DNA of 64,000 bases from Sthenelais limicola (Eukaryota; Annelida; Polychaeta; Phyllodocida; Sigalionidae), in contig OW804098.1 of the NCBI GenBank assembly GCA_942159475.1, positions 78,485,178 to 78,549,177 on the forward strand, in the 5' to 3' direction. Shown piece after piece: positions 25,639 to 35,450 of the stretch (its first letter is position 1; each line of letters begins with the position of its first letter). The position numbers and the translations under genes were made by a program. The notes below the pieces were generated by a model, which saw nothing but the letters and a program-made list of their open reading frames with translations, did not search any database and was not told where the DNA came from.

Positions 25639-25759
25639 TTTGATGCTTCTGTAACAAGGAATTGTGGGAGCACCGAGTAAAAGTAACACTTGGCGAGAGA
25701 TGGCGCCACCCAGTTTCCAGTTTCTACAGAAGCGCCATCTTCCCCAGGAACCATCCAGC
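25639..25759. promoter_or_regulatory. Bidirectional EIF4A3/UQCC2 promoter
   Basis: Only 121 bp separate the two start codons, which face away from each other. An inverted pair of YY1-like sites, AGATGGCGCC (25698-25707) and GCGCCATCTT (25732-25741), lies inside. There is no TATA box. Shared, TATA-less promoters are usual for divergent housekeeping pairs. Confidence 0.6.
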
Positions 25760-26110
25760 ATGGCGGCTGCTAGGTACAGGCACTTTATGAAACTCCTAAA
25801 AGAATGGCCTTTAGACGACCAAAAGACTGGTAGGGATCTAGCTGCGGTCATCAGAAGGAAGATATCGGAAGCTTTCAAGGAAGGAGAACATTCTTCCGTT
25901 AACGAGGTTTCCTGTGACAGATATCTCGCGAGTCTTTCGCGCATCAACACCGATCATTACCGTACAATGTACCCACGTCTGAAGGACACAGGCGCTACAG
26001 GAGAGAGTTTGGAGGACTGTCGTATTATGACTAGTACTGATACTATGAACTTCTTTCGGAACGATGGGGGATCAATTTTACAACGGTTTACAAATAGGAA
26101 CAATCCATGA
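25760..26110 (+). CDS. UQCC2: UQCC2, complex III assembly factor
   Basis: UQCC2 (MNF1) is a mitochondrial factor needed for cytochrome b synthesis and assembly of respiratory complex III. The 116-residue product begins [17 protein letters not shown] and contains the family landmarks [38 protein letters not shown] and STDT. The vertebrate protein is 126 residues. I chose the ATG at 25760 because the match to UQCC2 starts there, although the frame is open upstream to 25664. Coding sequence is a single exon, whereas vertebrate UQCC2 has several. An AATAAA at 26794-26799 is a candidate polyadenylation signal. Confidence 0.9.
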   Translation: MAAARYRHFMKLLKEWPLDDQKTGRDLAAVIRRKISEAFKEGEHSSVNEVSCDRYLASLSRINTDHYRTMYPRLKDTGATGESLEDCRIMTSTDTMNFFRNDGGSILQRFTNRNNP

Positions 26111-28430
26111 CAGAATGGTTACACAAATAACCCCTTCTGCAAGTTCTGGCCCTCAGCAACGCCAAAGGTCTCCCGGCAATCAACTCAGGAACCATTCTAT
26201 GAATATGACATCTGTTCTATGAGTGTGGCAACATTTGTATTACTCAATTGCTCGAGTTCGAGAGAGAAACTATTCTACTAGATATTGTACATAACTCAAT
26301 AGAAACGGGGAGGTAGGACTATCTCCCTGATAGCAACATGATGGGTGTACATTTCCCTAAGCCATTCAATCCCTACCTCGAGAGCTACTCAACTTTACTC
26401 GACACAACTTCAAAATGCCTGGAAAATGTTAACTTGTTAAAATAGCTTAAAATGTATAGGCTACGATAATCTGGGAGATAATTACTTGTAAACAGGACTT
26501 AGGTTTACTTTGTTCTTTAGCGATCTTATGACAGGTCCTCTTCTGCCTCTGGCTGCTCTATGACTATGTAGCTTGGAGAGGAGTCATTTGTTAGACTGGC
26601 ACTGGTGTCATAATATAGGCTACTGACTAGTACTGTAGAAACATCAAATGATATGGAAAACAGTTTGGCCACTATGCCTATGTCAATGCTATGCACCTCT
26701 GGTAAATAGTCTGACGGGAGGCAGGGTGGATTCTTTTTAGCGATCTCTTCCTCAACAAGATAATTATATGTTGCGTTAGACCAAAATAGTGTAAATAAAT
26801 TGTTAAATTTGCATCAATTTTTCTTGGGTTATTTTTTGCTTTTCTAAAATATTTCAATATCGTTCTAAAACATCGAGCGTTTATTTAAGGCAGCACGAAC
26901 TTTGTAGGAGTCCTAGTGAATGTGATTAAGATATTCGGTTTGAAAACTCTATGGCTATGGCAAGTTCGTCAGTAGATCCGTGTGCGTCATTAAACCCTCA
27001 TCATTCAACCATATTCTAATTAGATCTACATAACTTATATTATCCCAACCCCCGATGTGCGATACCAGAAATGTTAGTGCGATTTTGTGATTCAGGGTAA
27101 AAATTTAAAACAACTGATCATTTTCATACTTAAATAGTTCAGACATCTGGTATTCAGGCCAAGACGGTGTATTATATCACTAGTTTGAGTGTTATCATAG
27201 AATTGAGTGATTTTTCTGCCTATGGCATAGAATACGTACAAATGGATCTCACTTGTGCTGATACACCCACAACCGAGGGGCTTTTGGGGTTAATTTTGAT
27301 TGACGGATAGTCACATGATCTAGCACCGAATCTGCCCCTTCCCACCCTAGACACCAAATTCACTGTGCGTTTATCACTTTTTCCCCTCCAGTATTTCAAT
27401 GTGTATTCATGGGCATAATTTTTATGCCAAATTTGTTTTAAAATGATCTGCTGATTGATCTTGGCATGAAAATATCTCTGAGTTGATCTTGAAAGCAGCT
27501 GCTTAAACAAATCCTGATCAAATATGAAGTTTTCTTTTTATAGCAATCAGATGATTGTATTCATAGGCACATTTTATTTGAGTCAAAATTACATTACATT
27601 TTTCATCATGTGCACACAAATTTAAAGTGGCTAAGATCACTATGTTGACTGGATGTCAATTTTAAATGTAATTGCGGCTTTCCATAGGTATGATCATTTG
27701 GGTGGATTATCAAAGTTATGTATTAATTAGATTATTTGATATTTGCAAATATAGTTGGAGTCGAGTGGAGTGGAGTCACTGGGTCTATTCCAATCAGAAG
27801 GAAGCAGCTCGTAGCTGCCAACTGACTATAATGGAGGGTTTTGTACCAAATAGGAGTCTGGAACCACTTAGTCACATTTACCTGAGTCCCATGCACTTGG
27901 TGTGACACAAGAAACTATAGTACACATCAGATCAGCAACTGTTATAGGACCGGCGGCGCAATGAGAAACTGAGTTTTAAATCCACCAAATCCACTTTTTC
28001 CTAGCATTAATCCTTCAGGGTATTGATTACTGACATTATCATCTGGCACATATTGGAAATTCAAGCAAATTTCAAGTCAAGCCAACATGAACATTTTTTG
28101 TATTGATGGGAGGGGCAGATAAGCTGCTGTTATCGATCAGTTTCTCCATCAAATTGGGCTATGTGATGGAGCTTCGGTGAGGACTACATTCTATAAAGGC
28201 CTGCCTAGAATATTAAGAAGTAGGGACGTGTGAGTGTCCTGAAAGCGCTACTACAACTGAGGCTCAAGCCTCAGATAGAACTATCTACCTTGACTCACCT
28301 GGGCAACGTTTGTCGTTGCCGTATGAGCTTGGTAACACCCGATTGTGACATCACCTCAGTTGTTGCAACTGAGGTGACGTCATAGGTAAGCTGTGAGGGC
28401 TTTAATGACTGGACATGAGAGTAGTCATAG
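26111..28430. other. UQCC2 3' region and intergenic DNA
   Basis: The first 700 bp probably holds the UQCC2 3' UTR. The rest shows no gene I recognise. Near 28250-28390 there are three short palindromes (CTGAGGCTCAAGCCTCAG; CACCTCAGTTGTTGCAACTG with its complement; GGCAACG...CGTTGCC), just outside the PLE 3' end. Confidence 0.5.
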
Positions 28431-28502
28431 ATGAAATGATGAATTGATGATGTTTATTTAGGAGGATAAATAAAATCAAGACATATGATGGGTGTGATGT
28501 GG

Positions 28503-28527
28503 TTTCGACCTTATTAGGTCTCATCAG
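28503..28527 (-). ncRNA. Hammerhead-ribozyme-like core in the PLE 3' region
   Basis: On the minus strand CTGATGA is followed by a 5 bp stem (GACCT/AGGTC) closed by AATA, then GAAA. These are exactly the two invariant strands and stem II of a hammerhead core. PLEs are known to carry hammerhead motifs. Stems I and III and a UH cleavage site are not convincing by eye: CCAC after GAAA can pair with GTGG upstream, but the base at the expected U is C. It may be a degenerate or extended-loop form. Confidence 0.5.
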
Positions 28528-28905
28528 GCGCTAGTTTGGCCACGTTGGTTAAGATGAAGCTTAACTCTGGGCCCAGTGGAGTAAGGTTTAACTCCCAGTA
28601 AGTTATAATTAAGAGAAAATTAGATTGACAGGTCTAATGATATACTGGATACCTAAAAGTGAATCTTAAATTCTTGAGTAGGTTATGTGTGAGTTACTGT
28701 GACTTTAAAGGTGACAGTCCTTCGGTCAACCAAGAGTTGACTGGCTCCTTTGGTCAATATAGTTGACTAAGGGAGGTTTGAAGGTAGGTTAGATCAGTGG
28801 TAGGACCATGGTCCGGACTGGAAAGAGCTCCAGCCGTAGCCTTTGGGTGGCATCTTCGAAAAACATCATTTTGTGAATGTGGGGTTGAAAATGTTCGAAA
28901 GGAGA

Positions 28906-29172
28906 TCAGTCCAAAATGTTAAGTCTGTTGGGTACCATCGTTTTAAGTCTGGCTATCCATCTCTTTTCTTCTGAGTTCCTTCTCTCTCTGGCTGTGTAGC
29001 TAGTTGCTTCAGTTTTGATGAGAGAAAGGATGGAAATCGAGATGATTGCCCATTTTACATCGACATTGGGATGAGAATTGTTAAGGTGCCGAGCCACCGT
29101 AGTGTCGTTATTCTTGTCAATGTCGAAGAAGTGATTGCCGAATCTGGATATGATGGAGTTCATAGTCTATCC
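28906..29172 (-). pseudogene. PLE GIY-YIG endonuclease, C-terminal half
   Basis: The frame reads G-stop-T and then NSIISRFGNHFFDIDK, VARHLNNSHPNVD and EEKRWIARLKTMVPNRLN. These match the second half of PLE-type GIY-YIG domains (arginine helix, histidine segment, catalytic-type glutamate in a basic context). A TAG at 29167-29169 replaces the codon expected after YVG, probably Gln. It is separated from its N-terminal half by the insertion at 29178-31448. Confidence 0.85.
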
Positions 29173-29177
29173 AACAT

Positions 29178-31448
29178 CACTGTGACCACACTGAATGCCC
29201 GTTCCGCGCTGCACGTACATCAAAACAAATAGGCGAATCAATGCTGCCGAAACATTTCCTAAGATATCTCTGTTTCTACACCAGCTTTTACAGTCCATGA
29301 TCCCAGAAACCTTTAGTAACCATATATATGGTCTTATGTATAGTATAATATAGTCATAGTTCTGCCTCAATATAGAGAAAACCCCTAAATAAATTTGTAG
29401 TGGGATGTCCGTGCAGGTTTTAGAGGGTGTCCGTGCTACAATCCTCTCTGAAAAAAAAGGTGTCCGTGCTGATGCCAACTTTTCTATCTATATCTATATT
29501 TAGATAGTAATTATTGATTCGAAATCAGGGTGTTTCTTTGTGGAAATCATTCATATATATTTTAAAAAACAGGCCGATCATAGGTCCCCTGATCAATTGG
29601 TAGTTCAAATCGTGCGATTTAAAATTCTCCAAACTCTGAAATCGGGATGGTTTTTCTTGTCCACACTGGGCCGATTTGAGGGCTGATTGCTGTAAAATAC
29701 TAAATCGGGGCTTCTTGGTCGTGAGTTGGTCCACACTGGCCTGATTCTGGGGCCGATTCAATATACCCCTAAGGGATCATAAATTATACTGGTTGTCTCT
29801 CGATTATAAATAGTCAATTCTCACGAAATAGGGACAGTCAGCAGTTTTTTTTATTCCAAGGTTCACTGAGCTTACATCTTTATTTTTTCAGTTATCGTTT
29901 ATTCCCATCATTTAGATCCCACTTCGAGCTTTCTGGCCATATATGATTTTTTTTGTTTTGTTTTATTCACTTACAGGCCAAAGACATTTAACAACAAGAT
30001 TTCATATGTAAAAACGTAATGTCCACCATGGACGTGCTTCATACGGTGCCTTGACTAATTATCTAAATCTACGGACCTCGTAGGGAGATCATTATACAAT
30101 AGGAATAAAATTTATACTATCATTGCACTCCATAGCCAGGTACAACAGTCTAAGTTATTACTATAACATAAAAAACTCATAATAGAACACTTCACTTCAT
30201 ACTGGAAATATTACAAATGTGCCGGTTTCTAATGAACTAACAATACTTGATATATTAAATTCGTTCTACTATTTACCCTATCGTTTCCTTTGCTACAATA
30301 AAAGTGGCTAAGATAGTTAAAATGAGTAGTCATGAAATCTTGTGAAACTTTGTCAGGGTAATCATATATGATGGGTATAGCAATATCTGAAGTTTTGAGG
30401 ACCAGCAGTATTGCATTTTCATTCAAGTGGTCAGATATATAAATAACTTTAACCCAGGAGTCTATGGACACCATTTGGTCGAGCCTGGCATTATGTAACT
30501 CCAGATGCCAAACCAACGGCTACTTTGAAAATTCTGCATGGAGTGCAAAGACAATTTTGCTCCCTATTTCTACCAAATATCTGATATAATAATTATGAAT
30601 TTTATAGTTTTGATATAAATAATCAAAATTCAGTGAAAATAAGCTTTTTTAAAAACCTTAAACGAATCAAATGGGAATGTAAGCACTCAAACCATTGAAA
30701 TTATGAAAGCAGTCCGACCATTTACTAATTGTTTTTTTTGTCAAATTCTGGCAAAAAAGCATTGAACAGATAAAAGTTTAGGGCTCCTGGAGCCGGAGTA
30801 AGTCGACAGAAAATTGGAAAAATCATAAAAATAAAGGGACGCAATTTTACTAACCATTAGAATTGTTAGAGCCTCGATGGCAGGGTAAAATTGAATAAAA
30901 CCTCTTAAAGAATTATATCATGTTCCCGATGTTTATCTATTCTTTTAGAAACTAACACTCTTCCAATTGTTTATGCCAGTCGAACAGATTCATATTGGTC
31001 GTCAGGACTGAGTGAGAGAGTTGTGGCCATAACAAAATCTAGTGAGTTTAGGGGAGATACTAAACTAGGAAAGATTTGGGATGGGAGAAGACAGTGGCAA
31101 CTGGGGCCATTTTAGGGGCTGTATCTTTCCCAATCTGTTTGAAAAGCAGCATGCTGCATGTACATCAGCCAAAACCTGCACGTACATCTACACAAGTTCC
31201 ATTCAAATGCAGCACGGACATCAGTGACTTTTCTTTAGACAGGTATAGTGACGAAACTACTTAGATTTGCAGTCTATATCGTTGACTAAGGCTTTATCTA
31301 AGTCATTCAATACATGTCATAGAAGTAAGAAAGATTGTTATGTTCAAAACTCAGAGAAACAAATGAAAATGAGTATCAATAGAACATAGCGGTGGCCGTT
31401 ATTTGATGTACGTGCAGCGCGGAACGGGCATTTAGTGTGGTGACAGTG
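29178..31448. mobile_element. 2,271 bp DNA transposon with 47 bp inverted termini and 5 bp target duplication
   Basis: Left (29178-29224) and right (31402-31448) termini match at 45 of 47 positions, beginning CACTGTGACCACACT and CACTGTCACCACACT. The flanking duplication is AACAT (29173-29177 and 31449-31453). The interior has no transposase; the longest coding-like frame is about 95 codons on the minus strand (30229-30516), with no recognised family. An 11 bp motif of form GATGTMCGTGC, also present in the termini, recurs at 29404, 29426 and 29459 on the plus strand and at 31156, 31178 and 31212 on the minus strand. The 5 bp duplication with a CAC-starting terminus resembles Transib/RAG-type transposons. 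Confidence 0.9.
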
Positions 31449-31673
31449 AACATACTGGATTTGGCAAGTTTTGCAGGTGATCAGGTAGATCAGGTTGTTG
31501 CTTTGACAGTTTACATGTCTGTGACATGAAATATCTCTGTCTAGGTTACATGATCATATGGACCCGCTTGTGTTGATTAGAGGGCAGTACCAGCAGGAAT
31601 TTGGTCGTTTACACTTGTGTGGGGCTAGTGTGCTTCCTGGTTCCCGTCTGGGTATGGTAGATGCCTTAACCTA
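31449..31673 (-). pseudogene. PLE linker and GIY-YIG endonuclease, N-terminal half
   Basis: This continues the RT frame after the TAG at 31671-31673. It reads HKCKRPNSCWYC, then a TGA at 31554-31556, then SCHRHVNCQSNNLIYLITC and CKTCQIQYV. The Cys/His pattern is the zinc-finger-like linker found upstream of GIY-YIG in many PLEs, and NLIYLITC...QYVG is the GIY-YIG start. The frame ends at the transposon target site and resumes at 29177. Confidence 0.85.
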
Positions 31674-33911
31674 TAGGTCTCTGAGATTCTTGTTCTTCCT
31701 ATATCCGAAGATAATTTTGGAATCTTTGAGGAATCTTGAGGTCTTCGATTTCTCGACCAGGGTCCAGTTATTTTGGATTTCCTGGCGGAGTTTCGGATTA
31801 TTAGGGTTGAATGTATTTATCAGATAGAAATTTGGATTTCTGTCTGCATTCTCATTGGGTCCGATCCTGTTTCTAGGGGTAAACAGGGTTTCTCTGTCTA
31901 GGTTGTCGGCCCTTGTCCATGCCTCATCAATGATGGTGCGTGGATAGTGGCGACGTTTGAAATGCGTCGCTAGAATCAGGGAATTCTTGCGGAATTCTTC
32001 CTGTGTCAAGCAAATGCGTTTTACTCTGAGGAATTGCGAGTAGGGCATTCCTTTCATGCAGTGTGTAGGATGGCATGATTCATATAAGAGATAGTTATGA
32101 CTATCGGTTGGTGTGCAGTATAGGGTGGTTTCTAGTTTGTTCCCATTCCTGTATACTGTAGTGTCAAGGAAATCTACAGACATCCTTGAAGTCTCAGCTG
32201 TGAATTTGAGATTTTGGGTTGCATGGTTGATGTGGTGTATGAAGGTATCTAGTTCTTCACGACCATGTTGCCATACCATGAAAATGTCGTCAATGTACCT
32301 CTTCCACAAAAGAGGCTGACGGGGGTAGTTGTAGACATGATTGTCTTCAAATCTACCCATGTAAATCTTGGCAAGTGAGGGTGCGACGCGTGTGCCCATA
32401 GCTGTTCCACCAATCTGGAGATAGTGTTTGCCATTGAACTGGAAATTGTTCGAGGTTAGTACTATTTTCAGAAGTTTGACCAAGGAGAGGTTGGTGGGGC
32501 GGCTGTCTGGAGCTCGGTTGCGTGCTAAGGTTTGGCCTACTGCCATACATCCAGCGAGTTGAGGGATGTTGGTGTAAATGCTAGTGACGTCGAGTGTAAT
32601 GAGCAGGACGTCGTTAGGGAGGTTATCTAGAGATCGGATCGATTCTAAGAAATGTGTAGTGTCTTTCAAAAAGCTTTTTAGTCTTGGGACTAAAGGGTTT
32701 AGAAAGTGGTCAACAAAAGCAGAGATTCTCTCAGTGGGGCTTTCATTCCCTGAGATTATTGGTCTACCTGGTGGGGGGTATGTGTGCTTATGTATCTTTG
32801 GTAGCATGTAAAAATGAGGAGTTCTGGGAGTATCATAGGAGAGGAACTCGCCAGTTTTTACACTTATTTCACCTTTTTCAACCATTTCGTCGATGGTTGT
32901 TTTCACTATATCGTTGTGTTTAGAGGTTAGGCAGAAAGGTGTCTCTAGATAAAAGTTTCTATCTGAAAGCTGACAGAGGCCTTCATTGATATACATGTCT
33001 CTATCTAGGATGACTACTGCAGAACCTTTGTCAGCCGGTTTTATAATGGTATTTTGGTCTCCTTTTAGGGAGGCGATGGAGGCGATAGCATCACGTTCGG
33101 CACGGTCTAGGTTGTGGGATTTGGGTCCCAGCAACTGGCAATTTTGAAGGAAATCTTCATTTTTGAAGAACATATATTCAACCCAACCTGTACTGGGTGG
33201 GTTCCATTTTGATGGTTTTTTGAAAGTTCTATGTTCAAACGGTAAGTTCGGGTTAGAGGTTCGAGGTCGGAATTGCTCAGGATGATTATGTACATAAATC
33301 GAGCGTTTGACAGAGGTGTTAAATTTCTCTAAGTCTTCCATAAGTTGCCCTCTATCTGGGGTTTTCGGTGTCGGTACGAAATTTAAACCTTTTGATAGTA
33401 GATTTATTTCACCCGCTGTTAATATTTTGCTAGAAAGGTTGATTATACCCGGGTTGGTTGGGATATTATCATCATTTGCATTTGAGTTCGTTTTATTGGA
33501 ATCAAAATCAATGTAAAGATCAAAAACTTCTTTTATTGAAGTCCAACTAGTCGAATCACATAGTACAATGGCACAAAAATTGTTTTGACAGGGCACACAT
33601 GACAAATCTGTGCAATTGAAATTCAAAATGAAATCAAATAATAATTGTTCATTGTATTGGGAACCAGAAGGTGGTTCAAAGGTAGAGTGGTGCAGATACT
33701 CTACTTCAGGATCATTTCCATGAGGTTGGTTAATGTGGCCGTCATTTGAGTGACCAGTCTCTGCTTGTCGCTGAGATTGTTGTCCGTCTTTGGACCCTTC
33801 GTGGTGGTTTGGGGTCGCTGGCTTTGAGTGTGAGGTTTGGATTGGGCTTGGGGATTGCCTTGTTGATTGGCTTTCCTCCTTTTGCGATTGGGCCCAAACC
33901 CCGACTGCCTC
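31671..33911 (-). CDS. PLE reverse transcriptase
   Basis: The frame is open from 33911 to the TAG at 31671. It contains the PLE-specific N-terminal motif IIKPADKGSAVVILDRDMY, then FYMLPKIHK, GRPIISG, LLITLDVTSIYTNIP, QIGGTAMGTRVAPSLAKIY and the catalytic YIDDIFMVW. All are intact, including the aspartates of LDVT and YIDD. There is no ATG before the RT core: the frame overlaps the preceding ORF by about 211 nt in the -1 register, suggesting frameshift, splicing or non-AUG initiation. The first in-frame TTG (33626) is not a convincing start. The tail (FRKNSLILATHFKRRHYP, RFLKDSKIIFGYRKNKNLRD) is typical of the region before the endonuclease. Confidence 0.92.
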   Translation of the reverse strand, partial: EAVGVWAQSQKEESQSTRQSPSPIQTSHSKPATPNHHEGSKDGQQSQRQAETGHSNDGHINQPHGNDPEVEYLHHSTFEPPSGSQYNEQLLFDFILNFNCTDLSCVPCQNNFCAIVLCDSTSWTSIKEVFDLYIDFDSNKTNSNANDDNIPTNPGIINLSSKILTAGEINLLSKGLNFVPTPKTPDRGQLMEDLEKFNTSVKRSIYVHNHPEQFRPRTSNPNLPFEHRTFKKPSKWNPPSTGWVEYMFFKNEDFLQNCQLLGPKSHNLDRAERDAIASIASLKGDQNTIIKPADKGSAVVILDRDMYINEGLCQLSDRNFYLETPFCLTSKHNDIVKTTIDEMVEKGEISVKTGEFLSYDTPRTPHFYMLPKIHKHTYPPPGRPIISGNESPTERISAFVDHFLNPLVPRLKSFLKDTTHFLESIRSLDNLPNDVLLITLDVTSIYTNIPQLAGCMAVGQTLARNRAPDSRPTNLSLVKLLKIVLTSNNFQFNGKHYLQIGGTAMGTRVAPSLAKIYMGRFEDNHVYNYPRQPLLWKRYIDDIFMVWQHGREELDTFIHHINHATQNLKFTAETSRMSVDFLDTTVYRNGNKLETTLYCTPTDSHNYLLYESCHPTHCMKGMPYSQFLRVKRICLTQEEFRKNSLILATHFKRRHYPRTIIDEAWTRADNLDRETLFTPRNRIGPNENADRNPNFYLINTFNPNNPKLRQEIQNNWTLVEKSKTSRFLKDSKIIFGYRKNKNLRDL

Positions 33912-34831
33912 TCACAAGGTTGGTTGCTAGTAGAGGCAGTGGCGTCTGTTCTCGGTCTAGGTTGGTTTGGGGCATTCCTAGGAGCTGGTTTGGCTATCTT
34001 GCGATATTTTTCCGGGCGGAACGCTCTGTCCACCCCGGACCACATGTGAAAATCACCATTCGGTTTTAGAGCGTTGCTCTCCTTATTCAACGCAGCGTTG
34101 AGTTTGGCGGCTTCACATGTGGTGATGTCTCTGACTGCTTGGATGGCGTCTTCTAACTTGTAATCAGTCTGATCTCGATACAGGTCAGATAGGGCAGTTA
34201 GGTTGGCCGCTGCTTTGCTCTTGAATGAGATCGCTTGGGATCTCATTGAGGCAGCGGTGAGATTGAGCACGCGAGTACCAAAGTCTGTGCGTAAATTGAC
34301 AAAATTAATGGCAGTGTCTCTGCTCAGGAGCATGCCCGCAGGGGGACAGGCTCCAACAGTCCATTTGGGAAACCTTTGCTTGGTGGCAAGTGAATCGTAG
34401 TGGGCCGCTTTAATGTTGAGTGACAGGTAGCGTTGACGTGCGGATCTGTATAGCTTCCATTGGTCTTTGGCTACTGGGGGTAACTCTGTGAAGACAGGTC
34501 CCACCTCGTCATCTGAGTGGTCAGGGTCCTGGTTATTAGGACGTCTGGCGAGTTGGGTGTTTGGTCTAGGTCTTCCATCTCGAGGGGCGTTGCCGTTGGC
34601 AGCCCCTCTGCGCCCATTGTGGGCGTGTGCCGTGCGGTTTTGTTGCCCGGCTTGACCGTTACCGTCCTCAGCAGGTTCAAACTCCTGTGGGGAAGAGAAA
34701 TTGGTGAGGTTCTTAATGATTTCTGCGGTATTTTTATCAAAATCATCCTTAGCTTGGGAAAAAGTTATGGCCCTTCTCGCTTCCATGTTTGCCGTGCGTT
34801 CACCCGTCGTGTCAGACAGCGGAGCTGTCAT
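33701..34831 (-). CDS. PLE ORF, 376 codons, gag-like basic tail
   Basis: The product has a charged, low-complexity N-terminus, a central helical region (about residues 110-280, including KLYRSARQRYLSLNIKAAHY and DFGTRVLNLTAASMRSQ), and a basic Gln/Pro/Arg-rich C-terminus resembling nucleic-acid-binding tails. I recognise no named domain. It starts 20 nt inside the end of the upstream ORF and its last 211 nt overlap the RT frame. Its position suggests a structural or RNA-binding role, by inference only. Confidence 0.7.
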   Translation of the reverse strand: MTAPLSDTTGERTANMEARRAITFSQAKDDFDKNTAEIIKNLTNFSSPQEFEPAEDGNGQAGQQNRTAHAHNGRRGAANGNAPRDGRPRPNTQLARRPNNQDPDHSDDEVGPVFTELPPVAKDQWKLYRSARQRYLSLNIKAAHYDSLATKQRFPKWTVGACPPAGMLLSRDTAINFVNLRTDFGTRVLNLTAASMRSQAISFKSKAAANLTALSDLYRDQTDYKLEDAIQAVRDITTCEAAKLNAALNKESNALKPNGDFHMWSGVDRAFRPEKYRKIAKPAPRNAPNQPRPRTDATASTSNQPCERQSGFGPNRKRRKANQQGNPQAQSKPHTQSQRPQTTTKGPKTDNNLSDKQRLVTQMTATLTNLMEMILK

Positions 34832-35408
34832 CGAGCGAACAGGGGAAGGCTCGGGAGCGGGAGCGAGGGGGAGAGTTTTGTGTACTAGACACGTCCATAG
34901 TGACGTCTAAATCTATCTCATGAGAAGTAGATGTTTGTACAGCACAATTTTTAGTTTCTACAGTAGTATTAACTTTATCAAGGCTGTTTGATAGTTCGCT
35001 CTTTTTACGTTTTTTATTTTGCGTATTGCTAGCGAGCGAGGTTTGTTTACTTTCATTCGACGGAAGCGGAAGGCTTGTGCATGCGCAATAGCAATGGCCA
35101 TCTCCGCGTCCAGTCGAGCGGGCCGTAAAATAAGATGGGCTCATAGGTCCATTTTGAGTCTTATCTAGGCAAGAAGAGAAAGGTGTTCTTGTCTCAGTGA
35201 TATTATTCTCGGTACTTACCATTTCATCGGCAGTTCGTTGCTGATCAAGGGCGGCTGGAGTGCCATCCTGCAACGAGGTGCGCCAAGTGGCGTTGACAAG
35301 CGCAGTAAGATGGCCGCGATCATCATCCTCCGTGTCTGAGCCATCAATATAGCTTCGAGAACTTGATGCATCGCGATATTCATCAAAAGTGTTATTGTTA
35401 GAAGCCAT
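34812..35408 (-). CDS. PLE leader ORF, 198 codons
   Basis: The protein starts MASNNNTFDEYRDASSS, is rich in Ser, Thr and acidic residues, and has a Lys-rich patch (NKKRKKSEL) that could be a nuclear localisation signal. It has no recognised domain. Its stop overlaps the ATG of the next ORF by 20 nt, a coupling-like arrangement. It could be a separate protein or an N-terminal exon of the next ORF. Confidence 0.6.
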   Translation of the reverse strand: MASNNNTFDEYRDASSSRSYIDGSDTEDDDRGHLTALVNATWRTSLQDGTPAALDQQRTADEMVSTENNITETRTPFSSCLDKTQNGPMSPSYFTARSTGRGDGHCYCACTSLPLPSNESKQTSLASNTQNKKRKKSELSNSLDKVNTTVETKNCAVQTSTSHEIDLDVTMDVSSTQNSPPRSRSRAFPCSLDDSSAV

Positions 35409-35450
35409 TTTGCGAAAGGGTGAGTTAGTCTGATGATAACCAGGGGTTTA

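Larger units (their letters stand above)
28440..35450 (-). mobile_element. Penelope-like retroelement, interrupted by a DNA transposon
   Basis: Read on the minus strand the order is a 198-codon ORF, a 376-codon ORF, a reverse transcriptase, a Cys/His-rich linker, a GIY-YIG endonuclease, and a 3' region with a hammerhead-like core. RT followed by GIY-YIG is diagnostic of Penelope-like elements. Without the 2,276 bp insertion and its duplicated target the element is about 4.7 kb. Outer boundaries are approximate; I could not match a pair of pseudo-LTRs or a target duplication for the PLE itself. Confidence 0.88.

Noticed and set aside
27220..27510. 96-codon minus-strand frame downstream of UQCC2
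   Set aside because: No motif, no splice context and no resemblance to known families.
30229..30516. 95-codon frame inside the CACTGT transposon as a transposase
   Set aside because: It shows no DDE-type or zinc-finger motif and is preceded by a stop with no ATG at its apparent start; at most a captured fragment.
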